Shown piece by piece: positions 17,013 to 25,294 of a stretch of DNA of 33,924 nucleotides. Origin of the DNA: Chryseobacterium sp. Bi04 (GTDB taxonomy: Bacteria; Bacteroidota; Bacteroidia; Flavobacteriales; Weeksellaceae); assembly GCF_918698085.1 (NCBI RefSeq), contig NZ_CAKKLP010000024.1, positions 1-33,924 of the forward strand, in the 5' to 3' direction. Numbering within the stretch: the first letter of the stretch is position 1; the number at the start of each line of letters is the position of its first letter. The notes beneath the pieces were generated by a model. The model was not told the DNA's origin and ran no database searches. It saw only the letters and a list, made by a program, of their open reading frames with translations. A program made the position numbers and the translations under genes.

Positions 17013-17777
17013 TTAGTTATTTAATGTTGTAAAACCTCCATCAATAGGGTAATCGCATCCTGTAATAAAGGAAGCTTCATCGCTGCATAAATATAATGCC
17101 AATGCTGCAATTTCTTTAGGCGTTGCCATTCTTCCTATAGGCTGGGTTTTAGATAGGTTCTGAAACATCTCTTCCACCCTGTCGGGATAGTTTTTTTGGA
17201 GGAACCCATCTACAAAAGGGGTGTGAACCCTGGCCGGGGAAATAGAATTACAACGGATATTATCATGGATGTAATCTTTGGCAACGCTCATCGTCATCGC
17301 TTTTACTGCTCCTTTTGCCGTACTGTAGGCAAATCTGTCGGGAATACCTACCAGAGCCGCAATGGAAGCCATATTAAGAACGACTCCGTTACCAGATGCC
17401 TTCAACTGAGGGATTGCGGCATGAAGGCAATTGTATACTCCTTTTATATTCACGGAAACCACTTTATCAAAATCTTCTTCTGAGGTATTGTCGGCTTTTC
17501 CTACATGGGCTATACCGGCATTGTTCACCAGAATATGAATAGCCCCGATATGGGTAAATACATTTTGAATCTGCTGATGGTCAGAAACATCACAGGCATA
17601 TATATATGCTTTACCACCTTTACCTTCTATACTGGATAAAACTTCTGCTCCATTGGCTTCATTGAGTTCCAGGATATGAACTTCTGCTCCCTGTTCTGCA
17701 AACAGTTCAGAAATGGCTTTTCCTATACCACTTCCACCTCCGGTAACAATTGCTTTTTTATTTTTTAATGAAAACAT
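17013..17777 (-). CDS. SDR oxidoreductase, probable 2-keto-3-deoxy-L-fuconate dehydrogenase
   Basis: A 254-residue NAD(P)-dependent short-chain dehydrogenase with intact motifs: TGGGSGIGKA (about 12-21), NNAGIAH (about 84-90), Ser of NMASIAA and YSTAK for catalysis. Its predicted step is oxidation of the C4 hydroxyl of the 2-keto-3-deoxy acid. Unlike the SDR at the other end of the operon it has a standard YxxxK. It lies between the dehydratase (18 bases) and the FAH-family hydrolase. Confidence 0.87.
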   Translation of the reverse strand: MFSLKNKKAIVTGGGSGIGKAISELFAEQGAEVHILELNEANGAEVLSSIEGKGGKAYIYACDVSDHQQIQNVFTHIGAIHILVNNAGIAHVGKADNTSEEDFDKVVSVNIKGVYNCLHAAIPQLKASGNGVVLNMASIAALVGIPDRFAYSTAKGAVKAMTMSVAKDYIHDNIRCNSISPARVHTPFVDGFLQKNYPDRVEEMFQNLSKTQPIGRMATPKEIAALALYLCSDEASFITGCDYPIDGGFTTLNN

Positions 17778-17795
17778 TTTATTTTATTTTTAAAA

Positions 17796-19433
17796 TTACA
17801 AACTAACCCCTTTTTTCCAGGGAATAAAATCATCCTGATTCAGCAGCACTGCTTTAGGTGTTATCCTTCCACTTGCTACTTCTATACAGTAGTCTAATAT
17901 ATCCTCTCCCATTTCGGCTATTGTTTTTTCACCTTCAATGATGGGGCCTGTATCAATGTCAATAATATCAGGCATTCTCATCGCCAGCGCTGAATTGGTT
18001 GCTACTTTTATGGTGGGACAAACCGGATTTCCGGTTGGTGTTCCGAGTCCTGTTGTAAAGAGTATCAGCGTTGCTCCTGAAGCGGTCTTTCCAGTTGTTG
18101 CTTCTACATCATTGCCAGGAGTACACACCAGGTTCAACCCGGGTTTAGTAGCTTTTTCAGTATAATCCAACACATCCGTAACAGGGGAATGCCCACCTTT
18201 TCTGGCAGCTCCTACAGATTTTATGGCATCTGTAATCAGCCCATCCTTAATATTTCCGGGTGAAGGATTCATATAAAACCCTGAACCTGCCTGATGGGCC
18301 AGTGCATCATATTCCGTCATCAACCTGATGAATTTTTCAGCTGTTTCTTTATTTACTGCCCGGTCGATCATTTCCTGTTCGGCACCACAAAGTTCCGGGA
18401 ATTCGGCCAGCAATACCTTACCTCCGAGGCTTACCAATAAATCCGCCGTATAGCCTACTGCCGGATTTGCAGAAATACCACTGAATCCATCACTGCCTCC
18501 GCATTTTACTCCCAATACCAGCTTATCCAGTCCAGCAGGTTTCCGTTCTATTGTATTGATTTCAGTCAATCCTATAAAAGTATCATGAATAGCCTGTTTA
18601 ATCAAAGCTTCTTCACTTTGTGATCCTTGCTGTTCAAATATAAATAGTGGTTTGTCAAACTTCGGATTTCTTTCCTGCAGGTCTCTTTTAAAATCTTCCA
18701 CCTGGAGATGCTGGCAGCCCAGGCTTAACACGGTAATCCCCGCTACATTAGGATGGTCTGCGTATGAAGCCAGTAACTTGCTCAATATTGCAGAGTCTTG
18801 CCTCGTTCCGCCACAACCTCCACTATGGTTCAGAAACTTAATACCATCTACATTTTTAAAAACCCTCTTTTTAGGTTCTATAACTGGAGTTAAAGAGATA
18901 TTTTCCAAATCTTCTTCTTTCTGGTACGCTTCCAGCAGATGACGGGTATATTCTTTATATTTGTCTCCTATTGCATAGCCCAATTCATTATGCAATGCTT
19001 CTTTAATCACATCAAGATTTCGGTTTTCACAAAAAACAGTAGGGATAAAAAGCCAGTAGTTGGCCGTTCCCACTTCACCATTACTTCTATGGTAGCCATC
19101 AAATGTTCTGTTTTTGAACCCGGATGCTTCCGGAGCTTTCCAATGGTATTCTGCTGCCCTATAAGCATATGGCTCTGCAGCATGTTTGATATTTTCTACA
19201 TTCATACGCTCTCCCTTCTTCACCTCCACCTGTGTTTTGCCAACCAATACGCCATACATCAATACATCACTTCCCTGTGGAAGATCCTGCATAAAAAATT
19301 TATGCTTTGCCGGAATATTTTCCAATACTTCGTATTCCTGCCCTTCGAAAAGGATTTTTTCTCCGTTCTTAATATCCTGTAACGCTACTAAAACGTTATC
19401 TTTTTGATTAATTTTTAAAACTTTATTTTTCAT
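17796..19433 (-). CDS. UxaA/GarD family dehydratase, probable L-fuconate dehydratase
   Basis: A 545-residue cytoplasmic sugar-acid dehydratase of the altronate/galactarate dehydratase family. Seen: an N-terminal SAF-like domain (about 1-75), then the large catalytic part with HSGGCGGTRQDS (about 203-214), VLSLGCQHLQ, GVKCGGSDGFSG, and a C-terminal TGLGTPTGNPVCPT block; several Cys fit iron dependence. By context it dehydrates the 6-deoxy aldonate to the 2-keto-3-deoxy acid. In the Xanthomonas pathway that step uses an enolase-superfamily enzyme, so this is a non-homologous alternative. The start codon overlaps the fucP stop by 4 bases. True altronate use is possible but fits the neighbours less well. 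Confidence 0.85.
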   Translation of the reverse strand: MKNKVLKINQKDNVLVALQDIKNGEKILFEGQEYEVLENIPAKHKFFMQDLPQGSDVLMYGVLVGKTQVEVKKGERMNVENIKHAAEPYAYRAAEYHWKAPEASGFKNRTFDGYHRSNGEVGTANYWLFIPTVFCENRNLDVIKEALHNELGYAIGDKYKEYTRHLLEAYQKEEDLENISLTPVIEPKKRVFKNVDGIKFLNHSGGCGGTRQDSAILSKLLASYADHPNVAGITVLSLGCQHLQVEDFKRDLQERNPKFDKPLFIFEQQGSQSEEALIKQAIHDTFIGLTEINTIERKPAGLDKLVLGVKCGGSDGFSGISANPAVGYTADLLVSLGGKVLLAEFPELCGAEQEMIDRAVNKETAEKFIRLMTEYDALAHQAGSGFYMNPSPGNIKDGLITDAIKSVGAARKGGHSPVTDVLDYTEKATKPGLNLVCTPGNDVEATTGKTASGATLILFTTGLGTPTGNPVCPTIKVATNSALAMRMPDIIDIDTGPIIEGEKTIAEMGEDILDYCIEVASGRITPKAVLLNQDDFIPWKKGVSL

Positions 19434-20722
19434 GGTCTTTTTTCTAAAGTGTTACCGCTGGGCTTCCAGCCATACATACCGAATACAAATACAACAATAA
19501 AACAGAGTAACGGTACCAAATAACCATATTGTATATTATGGGTAAGATCTGATATATATCCTAATCCCAGTGGTAAAATAGCTCCACCGACAATAGACAT
19601 TACAATAAGTGAAGAAGCTATTTTAGTATCTTTACCCAAACCTGCAATGCCCAGTGAAAAGATAGTTGGAAACATAATGGACATAAAAAAAGCCACTCCA
19701 ATTAATGCATAAATAGTAATACTCCCCTTCCCGAATATAGCTATTAAAGTGAGCAGCATACTCAGAGCAGCATATATCATTAATAACCTGTTGGGTTTTA
19801 TAAATTTCATAAAGAAAGTTCCTACAAAGCGTCCCAACATAAAAGCCAATCCAGCCAATCCGGAATAGAAAACTGCATTTTTTTCTGTAATTCCTGCAGA
19901 AACAACAATAAACCGGATAAAAAAACTGAGTACACAAACCTGAGCACCTACATAAAAAAACTGTGCTGCTATGGCCCATCTTAAATGTTTATGTTTCCAG
20001 GCATTGGAAATTTTGGATGGATCACCATCATCTTCCTGCTTAACGTCCGGTAGTTTTGTAAAAACGAACAGCAGCATTACCACTACAATTATAATTCCCA
20101 ATACAAGATAAGGTCCTTTCACACTGGCAGATTCCTGTGTGATATACATATTAAGATCTTGCGAAGAGAGTGCCTTTATCTGCGTATCAGTAAGCGGTTC
20201 CCCACTCAATATATATTGACCTCCTACAATAGGCGCTATAAATGCTGCCAGTCCATTGAAAGACTGTGAAAAATTAAGCCTGCGTGTTGCCGTTTCCGGT
20301 GGTCCCAATATGGTCACATAAGGATTGGCCGCGGTTTCCAGAAATGTCAGCCCGCAGGCGATGATAAAGAGCGCTCCCAAAAAGAAAATATACATCCTTG
20401 TATTAGCCGCCGGAATAAAAAGAAAAGCACCCAATGCAAAGAGGCATAATCCCAAAATAATTCCACTTTTATAGCCATACTTTCGCATCACATTCCCGGC
20501 AGGAATAGCCATTAGAAAATAGGCAATAAATATAGAAAAATCCACCAGGGATGATTCTAAATCAGTCAATTGAAATGCTTTCCGCAAATGGGGAATAAGC
20601 ACAGGGTCCAAATTATGAACAAAGCCCCAAAAAAAGAAGAGGCTGGTAACAAGAATCAGTGGAAAGAGATAACTTTTTCTTTCTGATGAAACTTTCGTTG
20701 ATCCTGGTGTCATGTTTTGCAT
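19430..20722 (-). CDS. fucP: L-fucose:H+ symporter, FucP-like MFS permease
   Basis: A 430-residue inner-membrane carrier of the major facilitator superfamily with about twelve hydrophobic segments. FucP hallmarks seen: FFFWGFVHNLDPVLIPHLRKAF near the N-terminus, YFLMAIPAG, and GLTFLETAANPYVTILGP (about 143-160). The domain between helices 6 and 7 (KLPDVKQEDDGDPSKIS) is acidic. It imports the substrate of the pathway encoded downstream. The FucP group also includes glucose/galactose carriers, so fucose is favoured but not certain. It starts 78 bases after lutC, the largest internal gap of the operon. Confidence 0.87.
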   Translation of the reverse strand: MQNMTPGSTKVSSERKSYLFPLILVTSLFFFWGFVHNLDPVLIPHLRKAFQLTDLESSLVDFSIFIAYFLMAIPAGNVMRKYGYKSGIILGLCLFALGAFLFIPAANTRMYIFFLGALFIIACGLTFLETAANPYVTILGPPETATRRLNFSQSFNGLAAFIAPIVGGQYILSGEPLTDTQIKALSSQDLNMYITQESASVKGPYLVLGIIIVVVMLLFVFTKLPDVKQEDDGDPSKISNAWKHKHLRWAIAAQFFYVGAQVCVLSFFIRFIVVSAGITEKNAVFYSGLAGLAFMLGRFVGTFFMKFIKPNRLLMIYAALSMLLTLIAIFGKGSITIYALIGVAFFMSIMFPTIFSLGIAGLGKDTKIASSLIVMSIVGGAILPLGLGYISDLTHNIQYGYLVPLLCFIVVFVFGMYGWKPSGNTLEKRP

Positions 20723-20800
20723 AGTCTGATAATCTGTAAGTTATCCTCTTCATTATTGCTATAAGTAAGCTTTATCTTTTTTATATTATATTATTTTCTG

Positions 20801-21403
20801 TTATGTTGCGTTATTTTGTGTTATTATAAATAAGTGATGGCTTCTTGCCCCATGTGCACCAATCACTAATGACTGTTCAATATCAGCTGTTTTAGAAGGT
20901 CCTGAAATAAAACATGAGAATCCTTCTTCTACCGTTAAGATTTTGTAGGCGTCATGTAATAAAGGAACTATTTTATCCGCCTTCAATATCACCATTAGAT
21001 GCTGGGTAATGAATGGCAGAGCCCTGTACTTCATCTGGCTTTCCGTAATCCAGACAGCAGCATTTTCTGCTACGCCTATGCTCCCTTCTACTACTGCCAC
21101 CTCTACATCTTGCAACGTATGTGGATCATTTATTTCCTGATCCATTATCTCTTCATTTTTCTCCTGCCATTCTCTGATATTATAAATCACTCTCTTATCC
21201 GGAGCGATATTTTTATTGATGTAGGCCAGAACTTCTGTACTATCTTCTATTAATGTCACTTGTGAGCCATTATTCTGAGCTGCCAGCATAAAGGTCTCCA
21301 AAAGATTTTCAGATATGGAAATAAATGATATATCTGGTAATAACTCATTTCCTATAGGTTTAACCTTTGCTATTCTTGATAAGATATCTTCTCTACTTCC
21401 CAT
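20801..21403 (-). CDS. lutC: LUD domain protein, lactate utilization subunit C
   Basis: A 200-residue LUD-domain protein, like LutC/YkgG. Seen: an N-terminal MGSREDILSRI, then the domain core YNIREWQEK, DVEVAVVEGSIGVAENAAVW (about 102-121) and a final FISGPSKTADIEQSLVIGAHGAR, a conserved LUD block. It forms part of the LutABC complex that oxidises L-lactate to pyruvate. Its start overlaps lutB by 11 bases. Confidence 0.92.
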   Translation of the reverse strand: MGSREDILSRIAKVKPIGNELLPDISFISISENLLETFMLAAQNNGSQVTLIEDSTEVLAYINKNIAPDKRVIYNIREWQEKNEEIMDQEINDPHTLQDVEVAVVEGSIGVAENAAVWITESQMKYRALPFITQHLMVILKADKIVPLLHDAYKILTVEEGFSCFISGPSKTADIEQSLVIGAHGARSHHLFIITQNNAT

Positions 21404-22763
21404 TTCCTATATTCTTTTGATACCATTCTTTAAAACTTTCTTCTGGCATTTCCGGCATTTCCCGATGTTTATACCAGGGATTAGCACTGTTTTTAAGAAG
21501 AAATGGAACATACCGATAGCCTAATTTTATTGTTTTTTTCAGCTTCTCATATTTTTTCGCATTGCTTAAAGCTCTCGCCAGAAGCTTCATTGAGAAACTT
21601 TTCACGGGTTCTGCCATGCCGGAATTGATTATTTCCTGTCTTAATTCATAAAGCTGATTATGCAGATCAATCTTTACCGGGCATACATGGGTACAGGAAC
21701 CACATAAGGTAGATGCGAAGGGCAGGTCTTTATAGTCTGCAATATTCCGTACCGGATTCAGAACAGACCCGATTGGGCCTGCTACAGCTGTATGATAGCT
21801 ATGCCCACCACTCCGTCTGTACACAGGACAAGTATTGAAGCAAGCTCCACAACGTATACATTTTAATGAATTCCTAAATTTTTCTTTACTCAATTGTTCT
21901 GATCTGCCGTTATCAACAATAACTATATGCATTTCCTGTCCGTCTCTTGGCTTCCTAAAATGACTGGTATAGGTTGTCATAGGCTGTCCGGTAGCGCTTC
22001 TTGCAAGCAGGCGAAGAAAAACTCCCAAATGTTCACGCTTGGGGATTATTTTTTCCAATCCCATGCAGGCGATATGTACCTTAGACAGGTGAGCACCCAT
22101 ATCTGCATTTCCCTCGTTGGTACATACTATAAACTCACCTGTTTCTGCCACAGCAAAGTTAACTCCCGTTAATGCTGCGTGGCTTTGTAAAAATTTTTTC
22201 CTTAAATCCTGTCGTGCTATTTCAGTAAGCTGCTGAGGATCCGAAAGTCCTTTAGGGCTATTGAGATTCTCGTGAAAAATATCCCCTATCTCTTCTTTCT
22301 TTTTATGAATACAAGGGAGTACAATATGGCTTGGCTGTTCTTTAGCCAGCTGAACAATCCTTTCGCCAAGATCAGTATCAGTTACTTCGACGCCATTTTT
22401 TTCCAGATAATCATTCAGGTGGCATTCCTCTGTCAGCATAGATTTGCTCTTTACCATATATCTTACCTGATGTTCCTGAAGAATTGAAAGTACGATCTTA
22501 TTATGCTCTTCAGCATCTTCAGCCCAATGTACTTTTATACCATTAATCAAAGCATTTCGCTCAAATTCCATTAAATAGGTATCGAGGTTTGAAAGAACAT
22601 TCAGTTTTATCTTTGAAGCCGTTTCCCTTAGCTTTTCCCAATCGGGTATCTGATGACTCTGCTTATCTCTTTTCTCACGGATAAACCATAGCGTTTCATT
22701 ATGCCAGTCCACACGATTTTCATCCCGGTTAAATTGTTCTGCTAAAGAGGCATGGCTTTTCAT
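21393..22763 (-). CDS. lutB: Lactate utilization iron-sulfur protein B
   Basis: A 456-residue protein with an N-terminal LUD domain (about 60-290, with FAVAETGEFIVCTNEGNADM) followed by two 4Fe-4S motifs: CIRCGACFNTCPVY (about 305) and CGSCTHVCPVK (about 352), and a C-terminal LutB-specific helical region. It transfers electrons within the L-lactate oxidising complex. Overlaps of 4 bases with lutA and 11 bases with lutC show translational coupling. Confidence 0.94.
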   Translation of the reverse strand: MKSHASLAEQFNRDENRVDWHNETLWFIREKRDKQSHQIPDWEKLRETASKIKLNVLSNLDTYLMEFERNALINGIKVHWAEDAEEHNKIVLSILQEHQVRYMVKSKSMLTEECHLNDYLEKNGVEVTDTDLGERIVQLAKEQPSHIVLPCIHKKKEEIGDIFHENLNSPKGLSDPQQLTEIARQDLRKKFLQSHAALTGVNFAVAETGEFIVCTNEGNADMGAHLSKVHIACMGLEKIIPKREHLGVFLRLLARSATGQPMTTYTSHFRKPRDGQEMHIVIVDNGRSEQLSKEKFRNSLKCIRCGACFNTCPVYRRSGGHSYHTAVAGPIGSVLNPVRNIADYKDLPFASTLCGSCTHVCPVKIDLHNQLYELRQEIINSGMAEPVKSFSMKLLARALSNAKKYEKLKKTIKLGYRYVPFLLKNSANPWYKHREMPEMPEESFKEWYQKNIGNGK

Positions 22764-23503
22764 CTGTTTACATTTTCAGTATTTAAAATTTCAGCGATGT
22801 GAATTATTTTCACCTCTTTTTTTTCTCTGTTTGCAATACCCTCCAGATGCATCAGACAGGACATATCACATGCCGTAATATATTCTGCACCGTTCTTAAT
22901 ATGGTCTGCCAGCCTGTCTTTACCCATTTTGGAAGAAACAGCTTCTTCTGTAATGCAGAAAGTTCCGCCAAAACCACAACATTCATCCTGCTTATCCAGC
23001 CGAATCAGCTCAATATTTTCCACCTGCTGTAATAATTGTTCTGGTTTCGAAAAGTAAGCCGCGGTCAACTCGCTCATTCCTGAAAGATGCAAGCCTCTCT
23101 GCCCATGACAGCTTTGATGAAAACCAACTTTATGGGGAAAAGATGCCTTCAGATTGTTAATCTTTAATACATCTGTCAAAAATTCTGTCAGCTCATAGAT
23201 ATTTTCCTGAATAGGTACAGCCTGATTCTCCTTATCTCCCTTCAGATGTTCCTTTATATGTAAAACGCAGCTCCCTGAAGGAGCAACTATTATATCAAAG
23301 TCTTTGAACTGTTCAATAAAATTTTTATTGGCTTCACAGGTGAGATTCTCGTAACCGGAGTTAGCCATTGGCTGTCCACAACATGTTTGCCCCATTGGAT
23401 AAGTCACATTTACACCTAATTTTTTCAGCAGAGAATAAGTAGCTATTCCAACTTTAGGATACAGCATATCTACATAACATGGTATAAATAATCCAACTTT
23501 CAT
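22760..23503 (-). CDS. lutA: Lactate utilization protein A (CCG domain)
   Basis: A 247-residue protein with two cysteine-rich CCG modules: TCCGQPMANSGY (about 41-52) and DECCGFGGTFCI (about 172-183), as in LutA/YkgE and the C subunit of glycolate oxidase. It is the first gene of the ten-gene operon and is divergent from the AraC-type regulator, so its promoter must lie in 23504-23657. Placing LutABC ahead of the catabolic genes fits a pathway that releases L-lactate. Confidence 0.93.
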   Translation of the reverse strand: MKVGLFIPCYVDMLYPKVGIATYSLLKKLGVNVTYPMGQTCCGQPMANSGYENLTCEANKNFIEQFKDFDIIVAPSGSCVLHIKEHLKGDKENQAVPIQENIYELTEFLTDVLKINNLKASFPHKVGFHQSCHGQRGLHLSGMSELTAAYFSKPEQLLQQVENIELIRLDKQDECCGFGGTFCITEEAVSSKMGKDRLADHIKNGAEYITACDMSCLMHLEGIANREKKEVKIIHIAEILNTENVNR

Positions 23504-23657
23504 ATCAATTCAACAAATATTTAAACAAAGTATTAAAATTTATTCAACCAAATTAGACTTTATATCGAAAACAAAATTCTCTCATTTTATCCAATTATTA
23601 AGGTATATTATCCAAAAAAATTCTATTTTTACTTTTTTATGACGAAATAACTAAGTA
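23504..23657. promoter_or_regulatory. Divergent control region of the fucose-lactate operon
   Basis: This AT-rich 154-base gap lies between lutA (leftward) and the AraC-type gene (rightward) and must hold both promoters. I found only imperfect TAnnTTTG-like boxes, such as ATACTTTG on the minus strand about 40 bases before lutA, and no clear direct repeats for regulator binding. Confidence 0.5.
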
Positions 23658-24524
23658 ATGAAACCTCAGTTTCTGGAAATATCATCTGACACTTTACATT
23701 CTTTCAGTGCAAGAAAGGATGTAATGCCTGATGTGAATAATAAATGGCATTATCATACAGTTCTGGAACTTATCTATTTTCGAAAGGGATCGGGAACTCA
23801 ATATGTAGGAAATACTATTGAAAGGTTTAAGGAAGGGGATGTAGTACTCATCGGGAAAAACCTGCCTCATTACTGGCAATTTGATACCAAATATTTTGAA
23901 AGCTCCAAAAGAAATAAAGTAGAGGTTTTTGTGGTTCATTTTGATGAAAATTTCTGGGGTGAAGAATTTTTACAACTCCCCGAAAATCATGACCTTAAAA
24001 AAATGCTTATTCTGAGCTCAAGGGGACTGCAAGTCAAAGGTGGATCCCGGGAAACGCTAACCCAATTAATTCCGGAGATCATCAACAGTGACGGTACGAT
24101 GAAAATCATCAAATTATTAGAGGCATTATCCTGTATCAGTAATTCTTTAGAATATGATTTTCTGGCTTCCTCTCATTTCAAATACCACTTTAATGAGGAT
24201 GGAAAACGACGGATCCAGGAAATCTATAACTATACTTTATCCAGATATACGGAAAAAATCAGTTTGGAAGAAATTTCAGAGATCGCCAGCCTCAGTCCTA
24301 ATTCTTTTTGTAAATTCTTTAAGTCTAAAACCGGGAAAACCTACACCCAGTTTGTGAATGAAATACGCATAGGAGATGCCTGTCAAAAATTAATAGAAGA
24401 CCAAATGTCTGTAAAAGAAATTTGTTTTGCCAGTGGTTTCAACAATTTTACCAGTTTCCATGAATGCTTTAAAAATATTACCGGTAAAAGCCCTCTCAAG
24501 TATCAACAACTCTATAGAAAATAA
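23658..24524 (+). CDS. AraC family transcriptional regulator
   Basis: A 288-residue regulator with an N-terminal cupin-like sensor (about 25-130: KWHYHTVLELIYFRKGSGTQYVG, FKEGDVVLIGKNLPHYW) and a C-terminal double HTH (about 185-288: ISLEEISEIASLSPNSFCKFFKSKTGKTY and VKEICFASGFNNFTSFHECFKNITGKSPLKY). It is divergent from the fucose-lactate operon, so it probably activates that operon when the sugar or an intermediate binds. A strong terminator follows. Confidence 0.9.
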   Translation: MKPQFLEISSDTLHSFSARKDVMPDVNNKWHYHTVLELIYFRKGSGTQYVGNTIERFKEGDVVLIGKNLPHYWQFDTKYFESSKRNKVEVFVVHFDENFWGEEFLQLPENHDLKKMLILSSRGLQVKGGSRETLTQLIPEIINSDGTMKIIKLLEALSCISNSLEYDFLASSHFKYHFNEDGKRRIQEIYNYTLSRYTEKISLEEISEIASLSPNSFCKFFKSKTGKTYTQFVNEIRIGDACQKLIEDQMSVKEICFASGFNNFTSFHECFKNITGKSPLKYQQLYRK

Positions 24525-24549
24525 AGCTTAATCAAACCTTATTTACAAT

Positions 24550-24583
24550 AAAAAGCTGTAAAACACATATTTTACAGCTTTTT
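24550..24583 (+). terminator. Terminator of the AraC-type regulator
   Basis: A perfect 14-bp stem (AAAAAGCTGTAAAA with its complement at 24570-24583) and a 6-base loop begins 26 bases after the stop codon and ends in a T-run. Confidence 0.88.
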
Positions 24584-24660
24584 GTTCTATGTTGATTGAA
24601 TAACTGCACGAAGAGAGGAATTACAATCGAGCACTTAATACCATTATTTTGTTTAGTCCA

Positions 24661-24679
24661 CAACTTTTGAGACTGATCC
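24661..24679 (-). mobile_element. Isolated insertion sequence terminal repeat
   Basis: Read on the minus strand this is GGATCAGTCTCAAAAGTTG, identical over 19 bases to the element end at 33751-33769 in the opposite orientation. The interior of such an element would lie to the left, but the intact AraC-type gene and its terminator are there, leaving room for at most about 80 bases. So this is a remnant or solo end. Confidence 0.7.
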
Positions 24680-24704
24680 GAGAATTATAGAGTGTACGTA
24701 CAGC

Positions 24705-24882
24705 ATAGAAATAAAACGGCATGAGAACTCTACATTATCTGATTCTAAGTACTGGTATACCTATCCCAAGATAAGAGAGACCCACGCCTAGGTCGTGAGC
24801 CGCTTACTTATCATCTCAGGGATTTAAAAATTACCAGTTTTCGAACCGAGGCTCTAAGCAATAGCTTCTATTTTTCGTTGAA
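24705..24882 (-). ncRNA. Probable structured RNA, shape reminiscent of 6S RNA
   Basis: A well-formed promoter reads leftward, and the following DNA folds as nested stems without an ORF. Seen pairs: a weak outer stem ATAGAA/TTCTAT (24866-24871 with 24705-24710), a large internal bubble, ACTGGTA-type 7 bp (24832-24838 with 24751-24757), 4 bp (24819-24822 with 24764-24767), GATAAG/CTTATC 6 bp (24807-24812 with 24770-24775), and an apical 6-bp stem (24794-24799 with 24781-24786, loop of 7) that needs a G-U pair on the minus strand only, which favours minus-strand transcription. Closing stem, open centre and long terminal hairpin over about 170-180 bases resemble 6S RNA. No terminator was recognised, and family membership is a guess. 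Confidence 0.45.
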
Positions 24883-24888
24883 GTATCG

Positions 24889-24921
24889 CAAAGTTACTGT
24901 TATTGTAACTTACAATGCAAA
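24889..24921 (-). promoter_or_regulatory. Bacteroidota-type promoter reading into the structured RNA
   Basis: On the minus strand TTTG (24918-24921) and TAACTTTG (24889-24896) are separated by 21 bases, a full match to TTTG-N19-22-TAnnTTTG. A 7-bp inverted repeat AAGTTAC/GTAACTT (24891-24897 with 24905-24911) overlaps the -7 box and could bind a regulator. Confidence 0.65.
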
Positions 24922-24985
24922 TATAGCAAATCAAAACGAAATATAATTCTCCATGAAAAACAATTTAAATCCTAAATTTTACTAA

Positions 24986-25294
24986 ATGTATAAATGGAAT
25001 ATTGAAGAATTAAAAATTCAGATCGGAATTATTTTTAAGGTGTATAGGCTTAGAAAAGGACTTTCACAATTTCAAGTAGCAAATGAAGTTGATCTTACTA
25101 AAGATTATATTGGTATAATTGAAAGAGGCAGAACAAATCCGACAATTGAGGTTATTATTAATTTATGTAATTTTTTTGAATTAGATATAAATCAGTTGTT
25201 TACCAAAATAGAAGATAACCAACTTGAGACATTTAAACTTGAGATATTAGAGTTAGAAACAAAATTTAAGAATCAAAATAAGAAAAAATCCTGA
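24986..25294 (+). CDS. XRE family helix-turn-helix regulator
   Basis: A 102-residue DNA-binding protein. An HTH of the Cro/C1 type spans about 14-68: YRLRKGLSQFQVANEVDLTKDYIGIIERGRTNPTIEVIINLCNFFELDINQLF. The rest is a charged helix (KLEILELETKFKNQNKKKS) that may aid dimer formation. It is the first gene of the AT-rich cassette and lies about 390 bases before the export operon's promoter, so it may control that operon. It could equally be an unrelated accessory regulator. Confidence 0.85.
   Translation: MYKWNIEELKIQIGIIFKVYRLRKGLSQFQVANEVDLTKDYIGIIERGRTNPTIEVIINLCNFFELDINQLFTKIEDNQLETFKLEILELETKFKNQNKKKS

Larger units (their letters stand above)
24584..24985. other. Gene-free junction between core operon and accessory cassette
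   Basis: No gene was seen. From left to right it holds about 75 bases of unassigned AT-rich DNA, an isolated 19-base insertion sequence end (24661-24679), a probable structured RNA on the minus strand (about 24705-24882), its promoter (24889-24921) and the XRE leader region. It marks the change to clearly more AT-rich DNA. Confidence 0.55.
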
